This document shows, in pieces, positions 6,277-14,814 of a DNA stretch of 64,000 bases. Source of the DNA: Elusimicrobiota bacterium (GTDB lineage: Bacteria; Elusimicrobiota; Elusimicrobia; UBA1565; UBA9628); the NCBI GenBank assembly GCA_016212795.1, contig JACRDT010000042.1, positions 1-64,000 of the forward strand, in the 5' to 3' direction. The notes under the pieces were generated by a model. It had not been told where the DNA came from, searched no databases, and saw nothing but the letters and a program-made list of their open reading frames with translations. A program made the translations under genes and the position numbers. The first letter of the stretch is position 1, and each line of letters begins with the position of its first letter.

Positions 6277-7143
6277 CTAGCGGCGATAGACAGGCAGCCG
6301 GAATCCCGCGCGGAAGTCGAGCCCTTCCGTGTCGGCCGTCAGGTCCAGCCTCCATTGGACTGGGACCGGTTCGCTGAGGGCGGTCGGCAGGCCTTGGTCG
6401 GCAGGGATGTCGAAGGAGAGGGGTATCTGGCCTCCGATGGGCGCCGCTCGCGCGCCCCCGAGGCCCTTCTCCTCCTCGTAGATGGGTTCCATGACAACGC
6501 GCTCGCTCTCATCGTCGCGTATGATGCGCCCTTTCAGGCAGCTCAGCTTGGCCTTGAGCGAGCGCGCCCCTTCCAGCCGCTCGGCGGCCAGCAAGGCGAC
6601 GCGCGCCGTCTCGCCCATGTAGAACGGGAAGGACTCGAAGCGCAGGCGGCTGCGCCCGTATTTCAGGCCGACGGACAGGCGATAGAGCCCATGGGCCAGG
6701 AGGGCGAGAGAGATCGCGTCGAAGAGACCCGTGATGGCCCCCACGAAGATGTTGCCTTCCTTGGAAAAGAAGGCCCACCAGTTGAAGGGCACCATGAAGA
6801 GGGCGATGAAAGCGCCCCAAACGAGGCTTCCGGCGGTGACCTCGACCCCGTCGTCGTCGGTCCCCGTCGGGTCCCACGCGTGGTCCCAGAGCCAGGGACG
6901 CCCCGGGTCTCTGTTTTTTCCCTCGGCGCGGAGGGTCTCGGTCCTGTGGACTTGGAACCCCTGGACGATGACCATCACTCCCGCCGCCGCGAAGCACACC
7001 CCCATGGCGGCCAGCACCCCGCCGGGGGCGTTGCCCTTGGCCCTGGTATGTCCCAGCCCCATCGCGATCATGAACACCCCGGCCGCCACGAAAGGCAGGG
7101 CGAACGCGATGGCGCAGCCAGGTCTCGTTCTAGGTCCGCTCAT
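6277..7143 (-). CDS. membrane protein of unknown function
   Basis: The 288-residue product starts MSGPRTRPGC at 7143, with GAGGGG just upstream. It has hydrophobic segments near residues 9-30, 42-62 and 105-150 and a soluble C-terminal part rich in beta-type sequence ending VQWRLDLTADTEGLDF. The arrangement (two short membrane helices, a cytosolic or periplasmic loop, two more, then a soluble domain) resembles DUF3592-like proteins, but the resemblance is weak. It lies last in a leftward group with the two pilin-like genes to its right. Confidence 0.6.
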   Translation of the reverse strand: MSGPRTRPGCAIAFALPFVAAGVFMIAMGLGHTRAKGNAPGGVLAAMGVCFAAAGVMVIVQGFQVHRTETLRAEGKNRDPGRPWLWDHAWDPTGTDDDGVEVTAGSLVWGAFIALFMVPFNWWAFFSKEGNIFVGAITGLFDAISLALLAHGLYRLSVGLKYGRSRLRFESFPFYMGETARVALLAAERLEGARSLKAKLSCLKGRIIRDDESERVVMEPIYEEEKGLGGARAAPIGGQIPLSFDIPADQGLPTALSEPVPVQWRLDLTADTEGLDFRAGFRLPVYRR

Positions 7144-7180
7144 TCCATCCCCTCGATCGCGCGGAACGTGGCTTCCGTTG

Positions 7181-7711
7181 TTACCATTTGAACCACAGCT
7201 CGTTCGAGTACTCGTATCCTCGCCGCCACCACCAAGGGTAACCTTCCCCTGTCGGGATCCGGTGGGTGCAGTCCACGAAGACGATGCCATGGCAGGCGCT
7301 GCCCGGCGCGTTGACGTATCCCCAGTCGCCGGAATCGCGCAGCTTCTTGCCGTCGATGCTGCCGCCGAGGCAGAGGTCGGCGCCGTAGATCGCCACGCCG
7401 TGTCGTTGGCCGTGTTCGATCGTCTCGACGCGGGGGATCAAGGGGAGGTATCGACGTCCCGTGGTCAGCGCTTCAAGAGCGGCCGGGTAGGCTCCCTGCG
7501 TGTCGCCGTAGTAGATGCTGAGCGCGGAGCGGATGGATCCAAGCTCGCCGCGTGTCCATGCCCTGGACCGCTTGGCCGGATGGATCTCGGATGGGGAATA
7601 CGGGTTGAACGCTATGAGGGTGATCAAAGCGATGGGGGACAGCAGAATCGTGGAGAGGCAGCCGCAACCGCTGCCCTGTTTGGGCAGGTCTGGCGGAGCG
7701 GAGCTATCCAT
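7181..7711 (-). CDS. pseudopilin-like protein
   Basis: This 176-residue protein has one N-terminal hydrophobic segment (about 17-37) and the soluble domain GELGSIRSALSIYYGDTQGA, then YPAALEALTTG, ending in FVDCTHRIPTG. The core matches the cassette gene at 3696-4298, so one is probably derived from the other. The domain type is that of GspG-like pseudopilins, but the Gly-Phe-x-x-x-Glu leader is missing here; the next gene (7772) has such a leader. They may form one pilus-like or secretion assembly; that is inference. Confidence 0.65.
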   Translation of the reverse strand: MDSSAPPDLPKQGSGCGCLSTILLSPIALITLIAFNPYSPSEIHPAKRSRAWTRGELGSIRSALSIYYGDTQGAYPAALEALTTGRRYLPLIPRVETIEHGQRHGVAIYGADLCLGGSIDGKKLRDSGDWGYVNAPGSACHGIVFVDCTHRIPTGEGYPWWWRRGYEYSNELWFKW

Positions 7712-7771
7712 CGAGGGGGCGCCGCGGGCCGGGGCGCGTCAGGCTGGCGCCATGACGGCGCCCGCGCCCTG

Positions 7772-8104
7772 TCATGGTCGCCGTCCGTCTTGCGGCCTGC
7801 CGTGGTCCGCCAGGGATTTCGTGCACGCCCGCATCATCCAGCCGGCGGCGGCCAATGAGCCGACGATGAACGCCGCCGACATGAGACGCCGGCCCCTTTT
7901 CCGGGCGGCCAGAGCGGCGCACAAGGAAAGGCCTGCGATCAGCACGCCGGTTCCTATGATCGGGCCTTCTTGGAACGTGGCGACGTAGAACAGCCCCGCC
8001 ACAACGACGACGATGACCGCCGACTCGACCACGGTGAATCCCTGGTCGGTCCGGCCGCGCCCGCGCGTTCCAGCCAGCATGGATGATCCCCGCTCTTCTC
8101 TCAT
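7772..8104 (-). CDS. prepilin-type N-terminal signal protein
   Basis: This 110-residue protein carries a type IV prepilin cleavage motif, DQGFTVVESAVIVVVV (residues 20-35): Gly, Phe, then Glu at position +5 and a hydrophobic stretch. Two further hydrophobic segments follow (about 49-66 and 74-92), which is not usual for a pilin. The ATG at 8104 has AGGAGG 8 bases upstream. It is first in a leftward group with 7181 and 6277. Prepilin peptidase would be the processing enzyme; none is in the window. Confidence 0.65.
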   Translation of the reverse strand: MREERGSSMLAGTRGRGRTDQGFTVVESAVIVVVVAGLFYVATFQEGPIIGTGVLIAGLSLCAALAARKRGRRLMSAAFIVGSLAAAGWMMRACTKSLADHGRPQDGRRP

Positions 8105-8216
8105 GCGACGTTCCTCCTGACATCAGGCGAGCTCAACCGCCCGGCCTTGGCCGAGCGGTGAAAAGGATTCTAGCATGGTCGTCGCCCTAACAATAAGCGC
8201 TTCTGTGGGAGGAGCG

Positions 8217-9371
8217 CTAGCGGGGGGGCTTGGCCTGCTTGGCCGGGGACTGGTCGGGCTTCGGGAGGGGCGGCGCGACGAAGTCGTGGTCCACGGCCAG
8301 GTGCAGGTCGTAGACGGCGTCGGGGCCGTCTTTCCTTCGGAGCCAGTCGTATTCCGACAGGAGGCGGCGGACGAGGACCTCCCTGAAGACGGCGTCCCGC
8401 TCGTAGTCGTAGTACGCCGTCTGGGCCCTGGACAGGTCGTCCTCGACGTCCTTGAGCCGCAGGTCCACCTCCTGGGTCCAGCGCCGGCGCATGGATTGGC
8501 GCAGGGTCTCCCGCTCCGCGCCCAGGGCGGCGATGGCCGCGCCTTCGCGTTCCAGGGACAGCAAGACCGCGGCGAGGTGGGCCGGCTCGCCCGAGTCAGC
8601 GTCGAGGACGCCCTTGAGGGAGAACCGGCTCAGCTCCGGCGTGGTGATGGACATGGAGGTGCATTGGCCGAAGCCCACGGCCTTCACGAAGGCTGCCGGG
8701 CCCTCGTCGAGGGCCTTGAGGCAGAGCTCGGCGTCCCGCAGGATCTCGCGGGTCTCCTCCGAGTCTCCCCGCCGCAGTTCCCGGTACTTCGCCGGCTCCG
8801 TGTTCTTCAGGAGGCGGAAGGTCAGCATGGAGGCTTTCTGGGCGCGCGCTTCGAGCGCCTCCATGGGCCAGCTCCGCTGGACGGATTGGTCGTAGACGTG
8901 CTGGAATTCGTGGGCGACGATCTCCGCGGTCATGAGGGGGTGCAGGGCCAGGGCCTTGTCGGTGATCGTGACCTTGAGGGGATGGTCGAAGTGGCCGTAT
9001 TCGGAGGTGCCGAAATAGCGTTCGCTCTGCGTGTCGAAGACGACCGAGTGCCCGTCCTCCAGGAACCGCACGATGGTGGGGAGGATGTGCGCGAGGGCCT
9101 CCTTGTCGGGCCCGGCGGCTTTGGCCATCAGCTGGTGGAGGGCCATGAAGCCCGGCAGGGTCTCCTCGGGGACCTTCTTGTCGAGGAGGAAGGCGGCGAA
9201 GGCCTTGCGGTTCTCCAGCGGCGCCTGGATCTCGCGGGACTTCAGGGAATCCAGGAAGGCGGAGGTCTGCGCCGGCTTGAGGTAGTCGGTCTCGGCCGCG
9301 GACGGGGGCTCCTGCGCCGTCGCGGCCAACGCCAGGATGAGGCACGCCGCCGTCGGAAACCCCGCGAGCAT
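8217..9371 (-). CDS. secreted HExxH putative metallopeptidase
   Basis: The 384-residue product has a cleavable-type signal sequence (residues 1-20, ending ALAATAQ) and a zinc-binding HEFQH motif at residues 154-158 preceded by TAEIVA. An acidic, helical C-terminal half follows and the chain ends in a Pro/Lys-rich tail. No third zinc ligand could be assigned. It lies divergently from the permease gene at 9402, sharing a 30-base promoter region with a near-palindromic ATACTATAGTA block. It is one of four HExxH secreted proteins in the window. Confidence 0.7.
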   Translation of the reverse strand: MLAGFPTAACLILALAATAQEPPSAAETDYLKPAQTSAFLDSLKSREIQAPLENRKAFAAFLLDKKVPEETLPGFMALHQLMAKAAGPDKEALAHILPTIVRFLEDGHSVVFDTQSERYFGTSEYGHFDHPLKVTITDKALALHPLMTAEIVAHEFQHVYDQSVQRSWPMEALEARAQKASMLTFRLLKNTEPAKYRELRRGDSEETREILRDAELCLKALDEGPAAFVKAVGFGQCTSMSITTPELSRFSLKGVLDADSGEPAHLAAVLLSLEREGAAIAALGAERETLRQSMRRRWTQEVDLRLKDVEDDLSRAQTAYYDYERDAVFREVLVRRLLSEYDWLRRKDGPDAVYDLHLAVDHDFVAPPLPKPDQSPAKQAKPPR

Positions 9372-9401
9372 GGCTCAATGATACTATAGTAGTATTGCCG
9401 C

Positions 9402-10172
9402 GTGCACAGCGGCGTCGAGATGTGCCTTCTGGGGTGCCTGGTCTTCGTCGCCGGCGTCGTGGACGCCCTGGCGGGGGGCGGGGGTCTCATCACCCTGCCG
9501 GCCTATCTGTCCTTTGGGGTGCCTCCCGGCCTGGTCCTGGGCACCAACAAGCTCGCCTCCACGATCGGGACCGTCGCGTCGACCCTCCGCTACAGCCGCA
9601 GCTTGAAGTTCGCCGTGGCGCCGTTCCTGCCCGTCATCGCCGCGGCCTTGCTGGGGTCGTACGCGGGGGCCAGGCTCGCCATGCTCCTCGACCCGGCCTG
9701 CCTGAGGTACCTCCTGCTCGCGGCCCTTCCCGTGGTGGGGTTCGCGGTGTTCTCCGACCCGGGCTTCGGCAAGGCCGGCCGGAGCGCGGGGGCGTCCCGG
9801 CGGGGGCTCCTCCCGAGGTCGGCTGCCCTGGCCCTGGCCGTCGGGTGCTACGACGGCTTCTTCGGCCCCGGGACGGGGACCTTCTTCGCGCTGGGGTTCA
9901 CGGCGGTCTGCGGCTGCGACCTCCTGGAGGCCACGACCCGGGCCAAGATACTGAACCTCTCCTCCAATATCGCGGCCCTGGCGGCGTTCCTGGCGTCGGG
10001 CAGGCTCGACGTCAAGCTGGGCCTGGCCATGGGCGCCGCGAGCCTGGCGGGCCACGCCGTCGGCGCGAACCTGGGCGTCAAGCGGGGGGCGGCGGTCATC
10101 CGGCCGGTGGTGCTGCTGGTCTGCGCCGGGCTGTTCGTCAAGCTCGCCGTCGACGCCTGGACAGGGCGCTGA
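9402..10172 (+). CDS. TauE/SafE (TSUP) family membrane permease
   Basis: This 256-residue polytopic protein shows TSUP signatures: GGGGLITLPAYLSFGVPP near the N-terminus, GTNKLAST in the first half, and DGFFGPGTGTFFALGF, then AKILNLSSNIAAL, in the second half, the inverted internal repeat of the family. These transporters export sulfur-containing or organic anions such as sulfite or sulfoacetate; the substrate cannot be told. It appears to start at GTG 9402; an in-frame ATG is at 9420. Confidence 0.88.
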   Translation: MHSGVEMCLLGCLVFVAGVVDALAGGGGLITLPAYLSFGVPPGLVLGTNKLASTIGTVASTLRYSRSLKFAVAPFLPVIAAALLGSYAGARLAMLLDPACLRYLLLAALPVVGFAVFSDPGFGKAGRSAGASRRGLLPRSAALALAVGCYDGFFGPGTGTFFALGFTAVCGCDLLEATTRAKILNLSSNIAALAAFLASGRLDVKLGLAMGAASLAGHAVGANLGVKRGAAVIRPVVLLVCAGLFVKLAVDAWTGR

Positions 10173-10237
10173 AACGGCACGCCCGTCGACACGACGACGG
10201 GTCCGAAGACGATGGTCGGCGGGGATTTCCGAAATCG

Positions 10238-11491
10238 TCAGCCCAGGCGCTCGGCGACGGCTTTGGCCGAGCTCACGGCGTCCTCGTGCAGGCCGTAGCC
10301 GAAATAGCTTCCGCAGTAGAACAGCGGGCCGCGCCTGTTGAGCTCCGGCAGCCGGGGCGTCGTCGCGACCGACTTGAAGTCGAAGAGCGGGGTGCGCAAC
10401 GTCGTGTCGAGTTCGATGAGGTCCGGCCGGATCGGGTAGTTGGGGCGCTGGGCGCTGATGTACGCGCAGTCTTTGGGCGCCTGGGGTTCGTGCCAGAGCG
10501 CGCCGTTGACCGAGGTGTCCATCGTGCCGTCATGCAGTGTGTAGAGGAAGGTGTAGGCCTCGATGAGGGCGCGGGGCGGAAAGGAGCCGTGGTCGCGATG
10601 CACGACGACGCGGCCGTCCTTGTAGCGCCAGGCTCCCAGCAGTTCAATTTCCAAAGGCGTCGGGGCGGCCAAGAGCGCCAGGGCCTGGTCGGGGTTGCAG
10701 GCGAACACCGCCGCGGCGAACTCTTCTCGCGAGCCGTCCTCCATCACGACGCGGGCGCCTTTCGCGACGCGCTCCACGGCCCTGATGCGGGCGTGGAAGC
10801 GGATGTTTCCCCGGTAGCGCGCGGCCAGCGCGTTGACATAGCGGCGCGTGCCGTCGCGGACGCAGCGGACCGAATACACGGCCTTGGGGGAGATCACGTC
10901 GTGATGGGTTCTGAGTTTGGCCAGGAAGAACTCGGCCGGCGAGGCGAGCAGTTCGTGCACCTGCATCGAGGACAGCAGGCACAGCGCGGACAAGAGGATG
11001 ATTTTCGCGTCGCCGGAGAATTCCGGCAGCTCCGAAAGGCAGCGGCCGAGCGTGACGCCCTTGAGCGAGCCCGAGGCGAGGCGATGCTGGGCGCGCTGCA
11101 GGCCGATGAAGGTCTTCGCCAGGCTTTTGAGGTTGGCGGGGCGGAACAGTTCCACACCCTGGAACATCGCTCCCCGCGCCGACAACGTCAGATACAGTCC
11201 CTCTTGGGTATCCAGGTTGTGGAAGCTCAGATAGGAGTTCCGGCACAGCTCGGTGGGGATGTCCAACTCGGCGAGCAAGGCGTAGAAGCGCTTGTAGCCG
11301 GCCTTGCCGAACGCGGCGACGGCGATGTCGAGGACCTCGCCCTTGGACGTCGTGTGGCTGTAGGCGTTGCCGCCGAGGCGTCCGGACTTCTCGAACAGGA
11401 CGACGTCGTGCGTGCGGCAAAGATAGTGGCCGGCGGCAAGTCCCGCGACGCCGCCCCCGATGATCGCGACGCGCCGTCCGCCGTCTTTCAG
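10238..11491 (-). CDS. FAD-dependent NAD(P)-binding oxidoreductase (COG2907-like)
   Basis: The roughly 417-residue flavoprotein opens with a Rossmann motif, VAIIGGGVAGLAAGHYL, followed by LFEKSGRLGGNA, and ends with a C-terminal FAD-binding GPLFYCGSYFGYGLHEDAV. The overall pattern is that of the amine-oxidase-like predicted NAD/FAD-binding proteins found beside fatty-acid-modifying genes. No ATG, GTG or TTG lies before the Rossmann motif; CTG at 11491 overlaps the TGA of the preceding gene (CTGA) and is the likely start. Last gene of a three-gene operon with 11488 and 12261. Confidence 0.8.
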   Translation of the reverse strand: MKDGGRRVAIIGGGVAGLAAGHYLCRTHDVVLFEKSGRLGGNAYSHTTSKGEVLDIAVAAFGKAGYKRFYALLAELDIPTELCRNSYLSFHNLDTQEGLYLTLSARGAMFQGVELFRPANLKSLAKTFIGLQRAQHRLASGSLKGVTLGRCLSELPEFSGDAKIILLSALCLLSSMQVHELLASPAEFFLAKLRTHHDVISPKAVYSVRCVRDGTRRYVNALAARYRGNIRFHARIRAVERVAKGARVVMEDGSREEFAAAVFACNPDQALALLAAPTPLEIELLGAWRYKDGRVVVHRDHGSFPPRALIEAYTFLYTLHDGTMDTSVNGALWHEPQAPKDCAYISAQRPNYPIRPDLIELDTTLRTPLFDFKSVATTPRLPELNRRGPLFYCGSYFGYGLHEDAVSSAKAVAERLG

Positions 11492-12264
11492 AACGGCTCC
11501 GGCTTGAACAGCACGCCCTGGCAGCGAGGCGCGTAGAGGTACTCCACGACGGGGCCCGGCCGCAGAGCGCTGAACTCCCGGGCGCGGGGGTGGGACCCGA
11601 GGCGCAGCCGGGCGCCGCGCAGGCGGGCCGTCCCGCTCTCGAGCCGGTTGACGAGCAGCTTGGCGCGGCGAGGGCGGCCGCCGATGTCGGGATAGGTGTA
11701 GAGGGTCAGCCGGTTCTCGTCCTTGGGAGCGCAGGACCAGGTGGCGATGCGCCGTCCCTCGAACTCGAGGATCACGTCGTGGCTGTCCTTGTCGCGCAAG
11801 GTGCAGACGCGGTGCGCGGCCGTCTCGCGAAAGCTGATGTCCGCCAGATACTTCGGGTAGTTGAAGAAGTCGATGCCGCCGTGCAAAGCCGTTTCGGTGG
11901 TCACGGGCAGGGCCTTGATGTAGGCGTGGTAGGTCTGGGACTGCAGCGAGCGCGCCGCCTGGAGAAGCGACATGAACGGCAGCCAGCCGCGCTTGAGGGC
12001 GATCGACAGGGAGATCTCGTTGTAGGGGCCGATATCGCTGTCCTTGTACTCCATGCAATGGACGCCGATCAAGGCGCGCCGAAGCGGCATGCTCAGCGGG
12101 CGATACCAGCCGTTGGGCAACGCCGCGCGCGCCCGTGGAAGATCCGCCAAGAACGTCGCCCCCATCATGTTGAAATCACGGAAGAACATCGGCGACTTCC
12201 CGGGCGCGCCGCGGATGGAGACCGGCTCCTGCTTGTAGCCGTCGAAGAAGGTGAGCGCGCTCAT
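11488..12264 (-). CDS. acetoacetate decarboxylase-like protein
   Basis: The 258-residue protein resembles the acetoacetate decarboxylase superfamily: PMFFRDFNMMGATFLADL near the N-terminus, YRPLSMPLRRALIGVHCMEY, and GPYNEISLSIAL. In true decarboxylases a lysine forms the Schiff base; I could not assign it here, so a different reaction is possible. Its ATG overlaps the stop of the SDR gene upstream (ATGA), and its stop overlaps the CTG start of the flavoprotein gene downstream, so the three are tightly coupled. Confidence 0.72.
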   Translation of the reverse strand: MSALTFFDGYKQEPVSIRGAPGKSPMFFRDFNMMGATFLADLPRARAALPNGWYRPLSMPLRRALIGVHCMEYKDSDIGPYNEISLSIALKRGWLPFMSLLQAARSLQSQTYHAYIKALPVTTETALHGGIDFFNYPKYLADISFRETAAHRVCTLRDKDSHDVILEFEGRRIATWSCAPKDENRLTLYTYPDIGGRPRRAKLLVNRLESGTARLRGARLRLGSHPRAREFSALRPGPVVEYLYAPRCQGVLFKPEPF

Positions 12265-13076
12265 TGCTCGACCACCCCGCTCGCCTTGAGCATCCTGTAG
12301 CCGGTGGCGACCGCCCTCTCGCTGAGAAAGGGGAAGAACCGGTTGAGGTAGTAGAAAATGTAAGCGTCCGCGTTGACGAGCACGAGCCTCTTGCGTTCCT
12401 TGATCGTTCGGATGATCGCCGCCGAGACCTTCGCGGGCTCGGATCCCACCGCGCCGAGGAACCAGTCGGCCTTGCCCGGCGCCTCCTTGGCGATGTTCGT
12501 GCGCACGAACGTGGGGCAGACGACGCCGATGCCGACCCGCTTGTGCAATTCCGCGTGAAGCGCGTCGGAAAACCCCACGATGCCGAACTTCGACGCGACG
12601 TAGGCGCTCATGCCCGGCGCGCCCACGAGCCCGGCCATCGAAGCGACGTTGACGATGAAGCCGTCGCCTCCCTTGAGGAGTCTCGGCAGGAACGCCTTGG
12701 TCATCCGCGCCGTGCCCAGCAGGTTGATGCGCACGACTCGCTCGAAATCGGCGAACTCGGTGCGCTCGAAAGAGCCCAGATGCGCGACGCCCGCGTTGTT
12801 GACGAGGACGTCGATGCGTCGTGGACCCACCGCTCTGACCAGCCGCTCGACGGAGTCCTCCGACGCGATGTCGCAGACGAAGGCATCGACGCGGTCGCCT
12901 TCGCCGGCAGGCTCGAGCTCGTCCTTGAGGATGCCGAGCTCCTTGGCGTCAACGTCGATGAGGAGCAGGCGGCACTTCTCGTTCCAGTAGAGATCCTGGG
13001 CCAGCCGGCGCCCGATGCCGGAGGCGGCGCCGCTGACGAGAACGGATTTGCCCTTCAGCTGTCCGGGGACGCTCAT
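12261..13076 (-). CDS. SDR family oxidoreductase
   Basis: This 271-residue short-chain dehydrogenase has the cofactor motif GAASGIG, the NNAG motif, the catalytic Ser region VNVASMAG and the catalytic YVASK tetrad part. A C-terminal segment KRLVLVNADAYIFYYLNRFF resembles SDRs acting on lipid-like substrates. It is first in a leftward operon with a decarboxylase-like protein and a flavoprotein; together they suggest modification of a fatty acid, ketone or polyketide-type molecule. That pathway assignment is inference. Confidence 0.88.
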   Translation of the reverse strand: MSVPGQLKGKSVLVSGAASGIGRRLAQDLYWNEKCRLLLIDVDAKELGILKDELEPAGEGDRVDAFVCDIASEDSVERLVRAVGPRRIDVLVNNAGVAHLGSFERTEFADFERVVRINLLGTARMTKAFLPRLLKGGDGFIVNVASMAGLVGAPGMSAYVASKFGIVGFSDALHAELHKRVGIGVVCPTFVRTNIAKEAPGKADWFLGAVGSEPAKVSAAIIRTIKERKRLVLVNADAYIFYYLNRFFPFLSERAVATGYRMLKASGVVEQ

Positions 13077-13155
13077 GGCCGCTGCTGAGAAGATAACCCA
13101 ATGCGACTCGGCCAGTCAAGGGGGACTTCGGGGGTGACTTCGGGGGCGGCGGTAG

Positions 13156-13806
13156 TCACTCGCCCCCTCCCGCGGGGGGGCTGATGCCGTTGATCAGAGA
13201 GATCCCCGCCAACACGATGCCGAGGTCCAGGAGGATGACCGGGAGTTCCGCCCCGGTGTGGCGGACCAGGATGAGGAGCGGGATGGCCAGGCCGCAGGCT
13301 CGCAGCGCCATGATCCTCCAGCCGGACAGGAGGAAGGCGGCGACGGCCAGGAAGGCGACGTCCAGCCGGCCCCGGGAGACCCGCAGGCCGAAGGGCAGCA
13401 GCCACGCGGCCCAGAGGAGGCAGGCGAGGGCCGCGGTCTGGCTGCGGGCGGGGTTCCAGAGAGGGTCGCGCTGGCGCGTCTGGGCGAGGAAGACCACGCT
13501 GGAGAGGGCGGCCGCGCCGCCGAGCTTCAGCGAGCAGCGGCCGACGCAGTGCAGGATGGACCAATGCCGCACGATGCCCATGAGCAGCAGGAAGGCCAGG
13601 ATGGAGAGGATGGCCGGACGCGCGAACCGGGGGTCGAACCAGGCCGACGGCTTGGATACGGGGATGATGGACCATTCGACGATGAAGACCGCGGCCAGGA
13701 TGGGGAAGACCCAGTGGTGGTGGATCTCCTGGAAGGCGGGCCACGAGGTCAGCAGGATGAAGACGACGAGGTTGCCGGTGATGACGCTGAAGGCGGTCCT
13801 TTGCAT
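13156..13806 (-). CDS. multi-pass membrane protein of unknown function
   Basis: This 216-residue protein has about six hydrophobic segments and no recognised motif. It is the last gene of the long leftward run that begins at infC, 6 bases downstream of the secreted HExxH gene. Its final residues (NGISPPAGGGE) are encoded by a copy of the dispersed GC-rich palindrome described at 13158-13197, so the repeat seems to have supplied a new C-terminus and stop codon. Confidence 0.6.
   Translation of the reverse strand: MQRTAFSVITGNLVVFILLTSWPAFQEIHHHWVFPILAAVFIVEWSIIPVSKPSAWFDPRFARPAILSILAFLLLMGIVRHWSILHCVGRCSLKLGGAAALSSVVFLAQTRQRDPLWNPARSQTAALACLLWAAWLLPFGLRVSRGRLDVAFLAVAAFLLSGWRIMALRACGLAIPLLILVRHTGAELPVILLDLGIVLAGISLINGISPPAGGGE
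13158..13197 (-). repeat. GC-rich palindromic element, copy 1
   Basis: ACTCGCCCCCTCCCGCGGGG, then a G run and CTGATGCCGTTGATCA. The same parts, in the same order, recur at 18877 and (inverted) at 47617. It overlaps the 3' end of the membrane-protein gene. Confidence 0.6.
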
Positions 13807-13812
13807 GCCCCG

Positions 13813-14814
13813 CTAGCGCTCGAGCTGCCCGTAGACCCGGCGGGCCCGCTCGAGGGCCTTCCCCGCCTTCAACGGCTCGACGGTCAGGGCCTCGCGGCCG
13901 CCCTTGCCCGGGACCGTGATGATATAGGGCTGCTTGAGGACCTGGGTGATGTGGTAGAAGGTCGCGAGGTCGGCCGCGTCCTCGGCCCAGGTCTGGCTGC
14001 CGTAGAGGGACGCGAAGGGCGATTGGGCGAGCCCCGAGTAGAGCCGGCGGGCTTGCGCCGGCTTGAGCCGGGGGCCCTTGCCGAGGCCGAAGAACGTCAG
14101 CTTGTCGCGCAGGGGGAAGGCCGCGTCCTTGCGCGGCTTGTCGATGCGCTCCCACGCGTCCCAGGAGGCGTCGAGGCCCTTGCCGTCGCGCAGGGCGTGG
14201 ACCATCATGCGCTCGACGAACGGCGTGATGCCGCGCACGTAGTCGTAGATGTGCGTGCCTTCGTGCAGGAGGGTGTACGCGACGCCCGGGTGCGCGCCGC
14301 CGCAGTCCACCTTGACCCCGGCGTCCCCCTTGAAGACCGAGGCGTCCCTGGCCGTCAGGGTCTCCGACAGCCCGCGCCGCAACCCCTGGTGGTTCAGGAC
14401 GATCCAGGCGTACACCTTCTTCTTGTCGTCAACCAGCCAGCTGCCCAGGCCGTTGCCCATGAAGGGCTCGATGAAGTAGATGCCGACGAGCCGCTCCTGG
14501 AACACCTTCCTCATCCCGGCGGGGAGGCTCACCAGGTAGCCGTGCATGACCGCGAGCTCCTTGGGGGTGAGGGTGTACGCTTGGTAGTCCGGCCTGTCGT
14601 CGATCCTCCTGAGGAACTCCAGCACGATGGGCGGGGTGGGGCCGATGCGCGACTCCAGCGGCAAGGCGGGGTCGAACGCGTAGTTCTTGAGCTGGTTCTG
14701 GGGCGCGGCCAGGAACTGCTCGATGGCGGCCTGGGACGGCTCTTGCGCCCTCAGCGGCTGGCGGCACGCCGCGGCCGGGAGCAGGAGCGCGAGGATGGTC
14801 CAGGCGGTCTTCAC
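13813..14814 (-). CDS. secreted HExxH putative metallopeptidase
   Basis: The 333-residue product has a signal sequence with a cysteine at 17 (LLPAAAC), possibly a lipoprotein site, and a zinc-type motif HEGTH at residues 184-188 followed by IYDYVRGI. A WAEDAADLATFYHIT segment near residue 275 could give further ligands. It starts at GTG 14814, which overlaps the stop of the HAD gene (GTGA), so it is translated with the housekeeping run. Function is not known; peptidase activity is inferred from the motif alone. Confidence 0.68.
   Translation of the reverse strand: MKTAWTILALLLPAAACRQPLRAQEPSQAAIEQFLAAPQNQLKNYAFDPALPLESRIGPTPPIVLEFLRRIDDRPDYQAYTLTPKELAVMHGYLVSLPAGMRKVFQERLVGIYFIEPFMGNGLGSWLVDDKKKVYAWIVLNHQGLRRGLSETLTARDASVFKGDAGVKVDCGGAHPGVAYTLLHEGTHIYDYVRGITPFVERMMVHALRDGKGLDASWDAWERIDKPRKDAAFPLRDKLTFFGLGKGPRLKPAQARRLYSGLAQSPFASLYGSQTWAEDAADLATFYHITQVLKQPYIITVPGKGGREALTVEPLKAGKALERARRVYGQLER

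Noticed and set aside
7704..8123. Separate protein-coding gene overlapping the prepilin gene
   Set aside because: It is a frame shadow; the 7772-8104 frame has the prepilin motif and the AGGAGG site.
8175..9389. Long open frames on the opposite strand of real genes (also 35829-38243, 47642-49768, 22-25 kb and others)
   Set aside because: GC-rich third positions keep antisense frames open; the products are Arg/Gly/Ala-rich without motifs, while the other strand gives recognised domains.
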